The notes: generated from the letters alone by a model not told the origin. A stretch of 64,000 bases of DNA from CAVUCH01 sp963763095 (GCA_963763095.1 CAVXNR010000012.1:1-64000), one strand, 5' to 3'; shown: positions 20,363 through 30,564, numbered from the stretch's first letter. Made by a program: numbers and translations.

Positions 20363-21615
20363 GGCGTCACCGGCACCAATGCCGGGGCCGGCCGCCCTGC
20401 CGCCGGTCCCGTCTCCTTGAGGAGAAGCGTGAGAACGATCGCCAGCGCGACGCCGTAGAGCAGCGGCTCGAACGCCGTCTGATAGTGGTCGAGCGACATC
20501 GACGGGGCGCCGCCGCTGACCGCCGCCAGGATCCAGCCGAACACCGGTCCGAGCAGTGCGCTGAACGTGAAGTTGAGGAAGTTGACGACGCCGGTGGCCG
20601 TCCCGCTCATTTCGGGCGGGTTGGCTTCCTTGATCACGGTGTAGGGCAGCATCGCCGCGCCCGATCCGAGGCCGGCGGTCAGGCCGAGGACATACGGCGG
20701 CAACAGCGACACCGGTCCGAAGAGAATCCACGCCAGCGACGCGAACAGCACGGCCGCACCACCCACGATCACCGGCTTCCGCCGGCCGATGCGGTCCGAC
20801 AGCCACCCGAGGAGTGGACAGCCGATCATCCAGCCGACGGGCACCAGGGACGATCGCAGCACGGCGGTGCCGTAATCGAAGCCACGCGCCTCCTGGAGGT
20901 AGCGAACGCCCCAGATCATGTCGAAGATCGTCGTCGGGATGAAGATGAGCCCGGCGATCATGCCGCACAGGATCGACTGCGGATTGCGGAAGACCACGCC
21001 CATCGCCCGCAGCGCCCCGCGCAGCCAGTCCTGGTGCCCGCCGCCCTGCCGCTGCGACGGCAGCAGGAGGAACAGCAGCGCGCTGATTGCCAGGCCGCCG
21101 ATTCCCATGGCGATCCAGAACTGCTGCCACGGGAGCCCCGCGCCGATCACCGGACCAACGACGAACTGACCGGCGGACCCGCCGGCCATGCCGAACATCT
21201 GCGTCGCGCCGATCAGCGTCGCCGCGCGCGAGGCGTGGAAGCTGGTCGTCGCGATGTAGACGGCGCCGACCAGCGCGAACACGCCGCCGGCCCCCTGCAG
21301 CAGGCGGCCGAGGCTGGCCGCCTGCCTATCACCAGTCGCGAACAGCAGCGCGCCGAGCCCTACGGCCGCCGCGCCGAGCGGCACGACGCGCCGCGCGCCG
21401 AACCGATCGAGCGCCACGCCGGCCACGAGACTGAATGGCGAGTAGCCATAGTAGAAGAGGCCCGCCATCGAGGCGACGCCCATTGCCGTGATCCCGAAGG
21501 CCTCCGCCAGTTCCGGCATCATGACGGCGGGCGCCGACCGGAGCGTGTACTGGTAGAAGTAGTACACGGCCGTTATCAGCCATGCGACCACTGCCGTGCG
21601 TGCTGCCAGTCGCAC
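20359..21615 (-). CDS. MFS transporter, probable 12 membrane helices
   Basis: The 418-residue major-facilitator protein has the family's signature loops: GVALDRFGARRVVPLG between helices 2 and 3 and GWLSDRIGRRKPVIVGG in the second half. It has the hydrophobic pattern of 12 helices. The GTG start at 21615 is supported by AGGAGG with a 4-nt spacer, and that site overlaps the stop codon of the serine dehydratase remnant. As the first gene of the pta-ackA-pfl operon it may import a fermentable acid or export formate/acetate. The substrate cannot be read from the sequence. Confidence 0.82.
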   Translation of the reverse strand: MRLAARTAVVAWLITAVYYFYQYTLRSAPAVMMPELAEAFGITAMGVASMAGLFYYGYSPFSLVAGVALDRFGARRVVPLGAAAVGLGALLFATGDRQAASLGRLLQGAGGVFALVGAVYIATTSFHASRAATLIGATQMFGMAGGSAGQFVVGPVIGAGLPWQQFWIAMGIGGLAISALLFLLLPSQRQGGGHQDWLRGALRAMGVVFRNPQSILCGMIAGLIFIPTTIFDMIWGVRYLQEARGFDYGTAVLRSSLVPVGWMIGCPLLGWLSDRIGRRKPVIVGGAAVLFASLAWILFGPVSLLPPYVLGLTAGLGSGAAMLPYTVIKEANPPEMSGTATGVVNFLNFTFSALLGPVFGWILAAVSGGAPSMSLDHYQTAFEPLLYGVALAIVLTLLLKETGPAAGRPAPALVPVTP

Positions 21616-21623
21616 GAAGCCTC

Positions 21624-21695
21624 CTAACAGAGAGTGACGCGAACGGCGAGGCCGCCTTCGGAGGTCTCCTTGTATCTGGCGTTCATCTCGTGGCC
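21624..21695 (-). pseudogene. C-terminal remnant of L-serine ammonia-lyase
   Basis: The 23 codons before a TAG at 21624-21626 encode GHEMNARYKETSEGGLAV, nearly the same as the C-terminus of SdaA-type L-serine dehydratases (GRDMNAKYRETSRGGLAI). A short upstream piece in another frame (VAVMALTAT) may also belong. The rest of the gene, with the iron-sulfur cysteines, is missing; the outer-membrane protein gene starts 50 bp away. A serine-to-pyruvate enzyme would feed directly into the PFL operon. Confidence 0.55.
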
Positions 21696-21744
21696 GTCAG
21701 GGCCATCACGGCGACAGTGGTTCGTCGCCTGCCGCTCGCGCAGC

Positions 21745-22464
21745 TCAGAAACGGACCCCGAAGCTCACCGCCAGGAACTGGCCGTTGGCCTTGCGGTCCG
21801 AGATCGTGTCCCCATCGGCGATCGGCGCAACCGTCGGCCTCTCCTCCACCGTGGGTCCCCAGATGTAGTGGTAGCGAAGCTCGCCGAAGAGGGCGCCGAA
21901 GTTGATGCCTCCGCCGAACACCATGCCGAAGTCCGTCGAACTGCGCTCGCCGATGATGTTCTCCACCTCGACGAAGCCGCCGGGATAGCAGACGTAGTAC
22001 CACGGATTGCAATAGCCGGGCGCGTAGCCGATAGCCGGGGAGCTGACCTTGATCGGCCGGTAATACACGCCGAGTCCGGTGAGGCCGTAGGGTCGGACCT
22101 TGCCGCTCGACCCCTGCAGAACTGCGGCGACCGTCCCGTACTGCATGTTCATGCTGGCGAAGAAATCGGTCGGCGTGCCGACCGTGTCGTCGGGAGTGTC
22201 GAACACGGGAATGCTGATCTGCTTGTCACCGAGACCGTTGAAGCTGTAGAGCCCCTCGATCCCGAAGTTCGGCGTGACGTTGGCCTGACCGCCGATCGTG
22301 AAGTTATAGCCGTCACCCAGGTGGTCGCTCACCTCTGAATTGGGAACGGTGTAGCCGCCACCAATGATGAAGATGCCGCGCTTGTCCTGGGCCTGCGCCG
22401 CGAGCGGCACAGCCGTTACGAGGAGTGCGGCGACGAATACGAGCAGTCTCTTGTGCATTGACAT
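21745..22464 (-). CDS. Outer-membrane beta-barrel protein with signal peptide
   Basis: The 239-residue protein starts with a clear signal peptide (KRLLVFVAALLVTAVPLAAQAQ) and continues as alternating beta strands: GIFIIGGGYTVPNSE, YNFTIGGQANVTPNFGIEGLY, VRPYGLTGLGVYYRP, MVFGGGINFGALFGELRYHY. It ends FLAVSFGVRF with a C-terminal phenylalanine typical of BAM-assembled barrels. It resembles small OmpA/OmpW-like or opacity-type barrels of 8 strands. ATG at 22464 or 22458 could be used. Its function beyond being a barrel is unknown. Confidence 0.7.
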   Translation of the reverse strand: MSMHKRLLVFVAALLVTAVPLAAQAQDKRGIFIIGGGYTVPNSEVSDHLGDGYNFTIGGQANVTPNFGIEGLYSFNGLGDKQISIPVFDTPDDTVGTPTDFFASMNMQYGTVAAVLQGSSGKVRPYGLTGLGVYYRPIKVSSPAIGYAPGYCNPWYYVCYPGGFVEVENIIGERSSTDFGMVFGGGINFGALFGELRYHYIWGPTVEERPTVAPIADGDTISDRKANGQFLAVSFGVRF

Positions 22465-22751
22465 TGTCCCCTTGTGGTCCCCTTCTGCCTGCATGGGTGA
22501 GCACCGCGCGTGCCAGGCGGTCGTCTCACGCCGCCGGTGTTTCTGCGCGGGTTCCGAACGATTTACGCGGAGCAGAGGCGTGAGCGGAGGCGAGCGCGGC
22601 TCCTCAATGCCGGAGATCCTCCGGAATGGCGGAGAAGCCACGGGGACCGCCCGCCGCGCCGCGATGGACGTCGAGCAAAGCCGCGTCAAGCACTTAAGGT
22701 GCGTCGCACCCGGACGCGCACGCGTGGCATTGGCAGTGCTCAAGAGACGAC
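22465..22751. other. Divergent intergenic region
   Basis: This 287-bp stretch lies between the outer-membrane protein (minus) and the ten-gene asparagine/aspartate operon (plus), so it should contain both promoters. I found no FNR-type box or recognisable sigma-70 promoter. Confidence 0.4.
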
Positions 22752-24255
22752 ATGCTCTCGCCGCACGTGCTCGCTCTCCTCCTCGCCGCGTCATCGCTGT
22801 CGGTCGGCGTACAGAACGCCACCCCGGTGCCGCAGACGAGCGGACCACCCGAGCTGACGTGCGCGTCGAAGCCGGGAGAACGAACGCAGTGCGCCGCGGA
22901 CACGTCGAGGGGCGTCGTCCTGCTGCAATCGAGGGGGGACGCGCCGTGTCTCCTCGGAAAGACCTGGGGCTACGACCAGACCAGCGTCTGGGTGTCGGAC
23001 GGATGCAGCGCCGTGTTCGCCACCGGTCCCGCGGTTGCACCCGAGACGACCAGGCCCAAGCCCCTGTCGCACGTTCCGAACGTCGGTTTCCTGCTGTTCG
23101 ACGGGGAGAAGGGGCAGGTCTATTTCCGGCTGTTCAGCTACGCGCGGTATCTGAACCAGCGAAACCTGGACGACTCGTACGTCGACGCCTCTGGCAACTC
23201 GCACACCGTCGTGCGGCGCCAGGACATCCAGCTGCAGAAATTCTTCGCGCCGTTCTCGGGGTGGTTCCTCACGCCGAAGATGCGCTACTACCTTTACGTC
23301 TGGTCCTCCAACTCATCGCAGGGCGATCCGGCCCAGGTCGTCGGCGCGGGCAACCTGACGTGGAGCTTCAACCGGCACGTCAGCGTCGGCGCCGGCATCA
23401 CCTCGCTGCCCGCGGTGCGAAGCACCGAGGGGCAGTTCCCCTACTGGCTCGGTGTCGACGATCGCCTGATCGCCGACGAGTTCTTTCGAGGGTCGTACAC
23501 CTCGGGTGTCTGGCTCAAAGGCGAGTTCCACACCAAGGTCAAGTACATGGCGATGTTCGCCAACAACCTCAGCACGCTCGGCGTAAGCGCGGCGCAGCTC
23601 GATAACAAGCTCGATACGCAGTCGTACTCGGTGCAATGGCTGCCGACGACCGGTGAGTTCGGCCTCTGGAACACGTTCGGTGACTACGACGACCATCAGC
23701 AGGTGGCCACGCGGATCGGGGTCCACTACACCCATAGCCTCGAGGAAAAGCAAAGCCAGCCCGGAACCGAAGGCATCGAGAACAGCCAGATCCGGCTGAC
23801 CGACGGCAGCGTCATCTTCACGCCGGACCTGTTCGGGCCCGGCATCACCGTCAACGAAGTGGACTATCGGATGACGAGCGTCGATGCGGGCGTCAAGTAT
23901 CAGGGCCTCTCGCTCGAGGGAGAGTACTACTGGCGCTGGTTGAGCAACTTCACCGGCCTCAACACGAGCGGCATCGCGGATATCACCGACCACGGCTATC
24001 AGCTGCAGACGTCCGCGATGGCCGTGCCGAAGATCGTTCAGCTGTACGCCGGCGTCTCCCAGGTGTTCGGACAGTACTGGCGACCAGTGGGAGGTGCGGG
24101 GCGGTGGGAACTGGTACGTGATGAAGGAGCGCGGGATCCGCGTCAACGGCGAGTGGCTGTACGTGGACAAATCACCTGTGGGCTACACGGCGTATCCGTA
24201 CCCGGTCGGCGCCAAGGGCACGGTGTTCCACATCAACCTCGAGATGAACTTCTGA
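22752..24255 (+). CDS. DUF3011-porin fusion, outer-membrane protein, frameshifted near the end
   Basis: After a signal peptide, residues about 35-95 form a DUF3011 domain (ELTCASKPGERTQCAADTSRG, then DAPCLLGKTWGYDQTSVWVSDGC), a cysteine- and Trp-rich module often attached to envelope proteins. From about residue 110 the sequence is a porin-like barrel with strands such as GQVYFRLFSYARYL, KMRYYLYVWSSN and LSLEGEYYWRWLSNF, resembling phosphate-type (OprO/OprP-like) porins. The frame changes at about 24080 (one extra C in TACTGGCGACCAG). The true end is VFHINLEMNF with a TGA at 24253-24255. It is the first gene of the operon and probably admits amino acids or peptides. Confidence 0.75.
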
Positions 24256-24267
24256 TCCGAGGTGAAC

Positions 24268-25398
24268 ATGACGCGCAGACCCGCGATCCGTTCGACAGAG
24301 GCTCTCGCCATCGCCGCCACGATGGCGCTGCTGGCGGTGCTCTGGGTCCAGACGCGCCCGCTCGATGCGCGTGGTCAGGGTGCCGCGACCGGGTTCAACG
24401 ACGCCCACTTTCACCTGACGAACTACGTGCAGGAGGGCATCGACGCCGCCGCCTTCCTGCGCATCATGGGCACGCGTGTCGGCCGCGCGACGCTGTTCGG
24501 GATCCCGCTGCAGCAGCAGTGGTCCTACGCGAACTCCGGCGACTTCGCGCCGACCTATTACCTGCAGAGCGACGCGCCGCTCTACTACTACTCCTTCACC
24601 GACGCCTACATTGCGAGCGTCTATCGAGGGCTGCCCAAAGCGGACCAGGCGCGGCTCGATCCGATGATCACCGGGTTCAACCCGGCCGACATGTACGGCG
24701 TCGATCACATCAGGCGAGTACTGCAGACGTTTCCCGGTGTCTTCACCGGGATCGGCGAGTTCAGCATCCACAAGGAGTTCGTCTCCGCGAAGGTCACGGG
24801 TGAAACCGCCAGCCTGACGAATCCGGCCCTCGATCGGATCCTCGACTTCGCCGCCGAATCGGGTCTCGTCGTCATCCTCCACAACGATCTCGACATGCCG
24901 TTTGCGAAGACCGACGCCGAGCCGGTGTACCTCGCGCAGATGAAGGCACTCCTGCGGCGGCACCCGAAGACCTCGATCATCTGGGCCCACCTCGGTCTCG
25001 GCCGCATCGTTCATCCGGTGCAGGTATCGGCGGACGCCGCCGAGCGGTCGCCGAGCCAGATGCAGATCGTCGAAGCGATGCTGACCGACCCGAGCTTGCG
25101 CCACGTCGCATTCGACATCTCGTGGGACGAGGTCGCGAAGTACGCGGTCGCCTCTCCGGAATCGATCGAGCGGGTGTCGTCGGTGCTCAACCGCTACCCG
25201 GATCGGTTTCTGTTCGGCACCGACACGGTCGCCCCCGCCGGGCCCGGCCCTTACTACGCCGTCTTCGACCTGTGGGCACCGGTGTGGCAGCGCCTCACTC
25301 CGGAGGCGAGCGAAAAGGTTCGTACGGGGAATTACGAACGCATCTTCGACGAGGGACGGCGAAGAGTCCGGGCATGGGAGCAGGCCCACGCCCGATGA
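24268..25398 (+). CDS. Amidohydrolase-family protein, exported or membrane-anchored
   Basis: About 376 residues with an N-terminal hydrophobic segment (ALAIAATMALLAVLWVQT). The metal-binding pattern of amidohydrolase_2/TIM-barrel enzymes is visible: the HxH pair in FNDAHFHL, a glutamate in GIGEFSIHKE, histidine in VVILHNDLD, histidine in IIWAHLGLG, and the final aspartate in LFGTDTVAP. The start at 24268 has GAGG 5 nt upstream. Placed 12 nt after the porin and before a second porin, it may release an amide or acid that feeds the operon. The substrate is unknown. Confidence 0.75.
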   Translation: MTRRPAIRSTEALAIAATMALLAVLWVQTRPLDARGQGAATGFNDAHFHLTNYVQEGIDAAAFLRIMGTRVGRATLFGIPLQQQWSYANSGDFAPTYYLQSDAPLYYYSFTDAYIASVYRGLPKADQARLDPMITGFNPADMYGVDHIRRVLQTFPGVFTGIGEFSIHKEFVSAKVTGETASLTNPALDRILDFAAESGLVVILHNDLDMPFAKTDAEPVYLAQMKALLRRHPKTSIIWAHLGLGRIVHPVQVSADAAERSPSQMQIVEAMLTDPSLRHVAFDISWDEVAKYAVASPESIERVSSVLNRYPDRFLFGTDTVAPAGPGPYYAVFDLWAPVWQRLTPEASEKVRTGNYERIFDEGRRRVRAWEQAHAR

Positions 25399-25418
25399 CG
25401 TTCATGAATGGAGGAGAG

Positions 25419-26693
25419 ATGTCCATGCGACTGAAACGATGCACCAGGCTCGCGGGAACGCGCTGGCTGGTGGCTATGCTCATCACCTTCGGCGTGCCGT
25501 GGTCCGCCCGCGCGCAGGATAAACCGACGCAACAAACCACTGTCGATGTGACGCCGGGCGAACCGAGGCCGAGCCTCGAGATCTACGGCTTCGCGATGCT
25601 CGACATCGGTCACGACTTCAAGCAGATCAATCCGAACTGGTACGACACGCTCCGCGTCACCCGGCTGCCGTCGTTCGACAAACAGTTCGGTGAAAACCAC
25701 AACACGTTCGCCGGCGTGCGCCAGAGCCGCCTCGGGGTGCGATCGTCGACGCCCACCCCGGTCGGCGAACTGAAGACCATCTTCGAATTCGAGCTGTTTG
25801 GCACCGGCGTGGACGAAGGGCAGACGACTTTCCGCCTGCGCCATGCGTGGGGAGAGCTCGGCCGCCTCGGGGCCGGTCAGTACCTGGAGCCCTTTCTCCG
25901 ACCCGGACGTGTACCCGAACACGCTGGAATACTGGGGTCCCACCGGCATTCCGTGGTTCCGCAACGTTCAACTCCGCTATACACCGATCAGCACCGACCA
26001 CAGCAACTTCATGCTCGCCCTCGCGCGTCCGGGCGCCAGCGGTGACCAGGGGGTTTACGCCGACCGTATCGAGCTCGAGGGCATCCGTGCGCGCTTCCCG
26101 TTGCCGGACTTTGCGGCCGCGTACAAGTTCTCCGGGGATTGGGGCTACGTCCGCACCGCCGGGATGCTGCGGCGCATCAACTGGGATGACACGCTCGACG
26201 ACGCGTTCGACCTGTCAGGAGACGCCACCGGCTGGGGATGGAACGTCAGCTCGAACCTCAAGCACGGCGAGGGCGACGTTCTCCGGATGCAGTTCACTGT
26301 CGGCGAAGGGATTCAGAACGAAATGAACGACTCACCCGTCGACATCGGCATCGCGAGAAACCTGTCGGACCCGGTGAGGCCGGTCGTCGGCGAGCCCGAT
26401 ACCGATCGTCGCAGCTCGCCATCTTCCTGGATCACAAGTGGGGCGACAGCTTCAGCACCGCGATCGGCTACTCGTGGCAGGAGAACGACAACACCGATGC
26501 CCAGGCACCGGATGCGTTCAAGACTGGTCACTACGCGCTCGGCAACATCCTCTACTATCCCGCGCCGAGCGTGATGCTTGGCGGCGAGCTCCAGTGGGGC
26601 CGTCGCGAGAATTTTTCGGACGGATTCAGCAGCGACGGGGTCAAGCTGCAGTTCTCGTTCAAGTACAACTTCTCCTGGAAACTGGAGGACTAA
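25419..26693 (+). CDS. Outer-membrane porin, two frameshifts
   Basis: The restored protein is about 424 residues. It has a signal peptide (WLVAMLITFGVPWSARAQ), a porin start SLEIYGFAMLDIGHDF, and barrel strands including FRLRHAWGELG, NVQLRYTPISTDHSNFMLA and GWGWNVSSNLKHGEGDVLRMQ, and ends VKLQFSFKYNFSWKLED. It looks like the DcaP/OprB-like trimeric porin class. Frame changes occur near 25880 (after LGRLGAGQ, rejoining at WSPFSDPDVYPNT) and near 26395 (rejoining at QLAIFLDHKWGD). GGAGGAG precedes the ATG. It is probably the entry pore for the amino acids handled by the next genes. Confidence 0.75.
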
Positions 26694-26694
26694 C

Positions 26695-27746
26695 GTGACG
26701 CGATACGTGCGAGCTCATTTCCGTCGAGCGCGGGCGCGCTCGTCCTCGGCATGCTGGCGATCGCGAGCCCGGCGCTGCACGCGCAGCCGGCGGGTGACGT
26801 GCAGAAGGCCGTCGACGCCGCCTACGCGAAGTTCAAGGACCTCAAGGAGGGCAAGAACGCCGACTACATTCCCGCGCTGGCGAAGGTCGATCCCAATCTG
26901 TTCGGCATCGCGGTCGTCACCGCCGACGGCAAGGTCTACACCGCCGGCGACGTGAAAACGGAGGTCTCGATCCAGTCGATCTCCAAGGTGTTCACCATGG
27001 CGCAGGTGATCCAGGAACAGGGGCTGGAGTCGGTCGAAAAGCGGATCGGCGTCGATGCGACCGGCGCCCGCTTCAATTCGATCATCGCGGTCGAGGGCGT
27101 CCGCACGGTCGTCGGCAGCGGCGCGCCCGAAATGAACCCGCTGGTCAATCCGGGGGCAATCTCGGCGACCAGCATGGTCGCCGGCGGCAGCGCCGAGGCC
27201 GTCTGGAAGAAGATCATCGGCTTCCACAACGATGCCGCCGGCCGCGAGCTCACGGTGCTCCAGGACGTCTACAAGTCCGAGTCCGACACCAACCAGCGCA
27301 ACCAGGCGATCGGCGCGTTGATGCTCGCCTATGGGTACATCAAGGACAACTGGCAGCAGGCGGTCGATCTCTACACGCGCCAGTGTTCGATCGGCGTGAA
27401 TGCCCGCGACCTCGCCACGATGGCCGCCACCCTGGCCTTTGGCGGCAGCAATCCCGTCACCAAGAAGCCGGTCATGGATGCGGCAAAGGTCCCGGGCGTC
27501 CTTGCGGTGATGGCAACGGCTGGGCTCTACGACGATTCCGGCAAGTGGCTCTACCGCACCGGCCTTCCAGCCAAGAGCGGCGTCGGCGGCGGGATCATCG
27601 CGGTCGCGCCGGGCAAGTTCGGCATTGCCGTGGTGTCGCCACCGCTCGACGACGCGGGTAACAGCATCCGTGCGCAGCGCGCCATCACCGACATCTCGAA
27701 TGCACTCGGCGGGAATCCCTACTCGACTACCAAGAGCGGGAGCTAA
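26695..27746 (+). CDS. glsA: Glutaminase, exported, frameshift in the signal peptide
   Basis: This enzyme hydrolyses L-glutamine to glutamate and ammonia. The mature part shows the serine-dependent beta-lactamase-like fold of glutaminase A: the catalytic SxxK in SIQSISKVF, the binding loop GVDATGARFNS, PLVNPGAISATSMV and GLPAKSGVGGGIIAVAPG. A signal peptide ends ASPALHAQ. The GTG at 26695, one base after the porin stop and with GGAG upstream, is the likely start; the frame then shifts in the GC-rich run at about 26733. An exported glutaminase is unusual for E. coli-like bacteria and fits a periplasmic deamidation role alongside the asparaginase. Confidence 0.88.
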
Positions 27747-27763
27747 CCCGCAAGGAGCAACAC

Positions 27764-28840
27764 ATGTCTCGCGCCACCTCTGGCGTTCGCACCGCGCTCG
27801 CGGCGGCGGGAGCCGCCATGGTCATGACGCTTCCGCTCGCCGCCGACAACCCCAAGGCCCGGATCGTCATCGTCGCAACCGGCGGCACCATCGCCGGGTC
27901 AGCCGAGTCCACCACCGCCGCCGGCTATCAGTCCGGCGCCGTGGCGGTCGAGGTGCTGATCGCGGCCGTACCGCAGATGAAGAAGTTCGCCGACGTCACC
28001 GGCGTGCAGGTCGCGTCGGTCGGCAGCCAGGACATGAACGACGAGCTGTGGATCAAGCTGGCCATGGAGGTCAATCGCCTGCTGGGCCAGCCCGACGTGG
28101 ATGGCATCGCCATCACCCACGGCACCGACACGATGGAGGAGACGGCGTATTTCCTCAACCTCGTCGTCAAGAGCGACAAGCCGGTCGTCCTGACCGGCTC
28201 GATGCGGCCGTCCACCTCGTTGAGCGCCGACGGGCCCCTGAACATCTACAACGCGGTCGGTGTCGCGTCGGACCCTCGGGCGAAGGGACGCGGAGTGCTC
28301 GTCGTCGCGAACGACGACATCCACGGCGCGCGCGCGGTCACCAAGCGGCACACCACCGACGTGGAGACGTTCGTCTCGCCGGAGGCCGGGTTGATCGGTG
28401 TGTGCCTCTTCGACGATCGCGACTTCGCCAGGATGCCGGCGCGCAAGCATACGACGGCGACTCCCTTCAAGGTGGCCGCCGGGCAGACGCTGCCGCGCGT
28501 CGACGTGATCTACGCCCACGCCGGGATGTCTCCCGACCTGATCGATGCGGCCGTCGCCAACGGCGCGAAGGGACTGGTCATCGCCGGCGTCGGCGACGGC
28601 AACATGACGACGCCAGCACTCGACGCGGTCAAGCGGGCGATCGCGAAGGGTGTCGTGGTCGTGCGCTCGAGCCGCGTCGGCGATGGCTTCATCCGCCGCA
28701 ACATCGAGGTGGATGACGACAAGACCGGCACTGTCGCGTCGAAGGAGCTGAACCCGTCGAAGGCCCGCGTCCTGCTGAAGCTGGCGCTGACGCAGACGTC
28801 CGACCCGAAGCAGGTGCAGCAGATCTTCGATACCTACTGA
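27764..28840 (+). CDS. L-asparaginase type II, periplasmic
   Basis: The 358-residue enzyme hydrolyses L-asparagine to L-aspartate and ammonia. It has a signal peptide (AALAAAGAAMVMTLPLAAD). Both catalytic threonine motifs are present: ATGGTIAG (Thr about 42) and THGTDTMEETAYFL (Thr about 121, Asp about 122). The substrate-binding LTGSMRPSTSLSADGPLNIYNA and the C-terminal GVGDGNMT loop are also present. This is the full-length type II form. AAGGAG lies 6 nt before the ATG. It sits 10 nt upstream of an aspartate:alanine antiporter gene, so its product is the substrate of the next steps. Confidence 0.93.
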   Translation: MSRATSGVRTALAAAGAAMVMTLPLAADNPKARIVIVATGGTIAGSAESTTAAGYQSGAVAVEVLIAAVPQMKKFADVTGVQVASVGSQDMNDELWIKLAMEVNRLLGQPDVDGIAITHGTDTMEETAYFLNLVVKSDKPVVLTGSMRPSTSLSADGPLNIYNAVGVASDPRAKGRGVLVVANDDIHGARAVTKRHTTDVETFVSPEAGLIGVCLFDDRDFARMPARKHTTATPFKVAAGQTLPRVDVIYAHAGMSPDLIDAAVANGAKGLVIAGVGDGNMTTPALDAVKRAIAKGVVVVRSSRVGDGFIRRNIEVDDDKTGTVASKELNPSKARVLLKLALTQTSDPKQVQQIFDTY

Positions 28841-28850
28841 TCGCGAGGAC

Positions 28851-30551
28851 ATGGTGGACTTTGCCCTCGTGACGTGGCTCGCGAACACGCTTCGCGCCTA
28901 CCCGGAGCTCGCGGTGTTCTTCGCGCTCGCGGCGGGCTTCGCCGTGGGTCCGTGGAAGGTGGCCGGCTTCACCCTCGGCAACGTCACGGCCACCCTGCTG
29001 GCGGCCGTGCTCATCGGCCAGCTCGGGATCACCGTGGGCGGGCCGATCAAGTCCGCTTTCTTCCTGCTCTTCCTCTTCGCGGTCGGCTACGGGGTCGGGC
29101 CGCAGTTCTTCCGCGGCCTCGGCAAGGAGGGTCCGCGACAGATCGTTTTCTCGCTCGTGGTGCTCGCGCTCTGCCTGGTCGTACCGGTGCTGTGCGCGAT
29201 GGCCGCCGGACTGGATGCCGGCTATGCGGCGGGCCTGTACGCCGGATCCCAGACGATCTCCGCCGCCATCGGCGTCGCGACCGATCAGATCGGGCGGCTC
29301 GGCTACCCGCCGGAGCAGGCCAAGGCCTACGCCGACGCCGTCCCGATCGGCTATGCCGTGACGTATCTCTTCGGCACGATCGGCTCCGCGATCGTGCTGG
29401 CGCAGATCGGACCGAAGCTCATCGGCGTTGACCTTCGGGCTGCGTGCGCCGATTACGAGCGAAAGATGGGCGCAGGCTCTGCGGGTCTCGATCCAGGCTC
29501 CTTCTCCGCGTATCGAGAAATCGAGCTGCGCGCCTACCGCGTCGACATCGGTTCGCCCCTCATCGGCTCAGAGGCGCGCCAGCTGTTCCCGGGGACGCGC
29601 GTGTTCATCGAACGTGTTCGCCGCGGCGATCGAATGATCGATGCCTTCGGTGACACCGTGCTCTCCCCTGGCGACGTCATCGCCGTCTCCGGCCCGCGTC
29701 AGATCCTGGTCGGCGAGATCGAGGCGTACGCCCCTGAAGTCCACGACGCAGAGCTGCTGAACCTGCCGGCAACCGTGGTCGACGTGTTCGTCACCAGCCG
29801 CGCCTTCAGCGGCAAAACGCTCCGCGAGCTCGCGGAAGAGCCGTTCGCGCGGGGCGTCTACCTGCGCAAGCTCACGCGGCAGATGGTGGAGCTGCCGATC
29901 CTGCCCGAGTCCGAGGTGCTCCGCGGCGACATCCTGACGCTCGCGGGGAGCGTCCGCCACGTGAACGCGGCCGTGGCCGCGCTCGGCGTCGCGGATCGGA
30001 CGGTGGAGTCCACCGACCTGATGACCGCCGCGGGCGGCATTCTGCTCGGCGGCCTCATTGGCGCCCTGAGCGTGAGCTGGCGTGGCGTCCCGATCGGCCT
30101 CTCGACCTCGGGCGGCGTGCTCCTCGCCGGTCTGGTGCTCGGATACCTGCGCACCGTCCGGCCGACCTTCGGGGGCATTCCGACGCCAGCGCTCGTGCTG
30201 ATGAACACGTTGGGCCTGAATGCCTTCATCGCCATCGTCGGCATCAACGCCGGACCAGGCTTCGTCGCGGGCGTGCAGCAGGTCGGTCTGAGCCTGTTTC
30301 TCTGGGGCGCCATCGCGACAACGGTGCCGCTGGTGTTCGCCGTCCTGCTCGGGCACCACGTCTTCAAGTTCCACCCCGCCATCCTCTTCGGCGCCTGCGC
30401 CGGCGTGCGCACGACCACCGCGGCGTTGGGGATGATCCAGGACGCCGCAAATAGCAAAGTTCCGGCGCTCGGCTACGGGATGCCGTACGCCATCGGTAAC
30501 ACGCTGCTCACGATCTTCGGCATGGCCGTCGTGCTCTTGACGAGCAGATAA
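28851..30551 (+). CDS. aspT: AspT-family aspartate:alanine antiporter (copy 1)
   Basis: The 566-residue inner-membrane protein belongs to the aspartate:alanine exchanger (AAE) family: five N-terminal helices (YPELAVFFALAAGFAVG, SAFFLLFLFAVGYGVGPQFFRGL), a central hydrophilic region of about 180 residues with two TrkA-C-like domains (LRELAEEPFARGVYLRKLTR is in the second), and five or six C-terminal helices with the GINAGPGFVAG stretch. The known AspT swaps external aspartate for internal alanine, and with AspD creates proton motive force. The gene lies between asparaginase and aspD with 10- and 13-nt gaps. Confidence 0.88.
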   Translation: MVDFALVTWLANTLRAYPELAVFFALAAGFAVGPWKVAGFTLGNVTATLLAAVLIGQLGITVGGPIKSAFFLLFLFAVGYGVGPQFFRGLGKEGPRQIVFSLVVLALCLVVPVLCAMAAGLDAGYAAGLYAGSQTISAAIGVATDQIGRLGYPPEQAKAYADAVPIGYAVTYLFGTIGSAIVLAQIGPKLIGVDLRAACADYERKMGAGSAGLDPGSFSAYREIELRAYRVDIGSPLIGSEARQLFPGTRVFIERVRRGDRMIDAFGDTVLSPGDVIAVSGPRQILVGEIEAYAPEVHDAELLNLPATVVDVFVTSRAFSGKTLRELAEEPFARGVYLRKLTRQMVELPILPESEVLRGDILTLAGSVRHVNAAVAALGVADRTVESTDLMTAAGGILLGGLIGALSVSWRGVPIGLSTSGGVLLAGLVLGYLRTVRPTFGGIPTPALVLMNTLGLNAFIAIVGINAGPGFVAGVQQVGLSLFLWGAIATTVPLVFAVLLGHHVFKFHPAILFGACAGVRTTTAALGMIQDAANSKVPALGYGMPYAIGNTLLTIFGMAVVLLTSR

Positions 30552-30564
30552 ACGGGGGCGAGAT

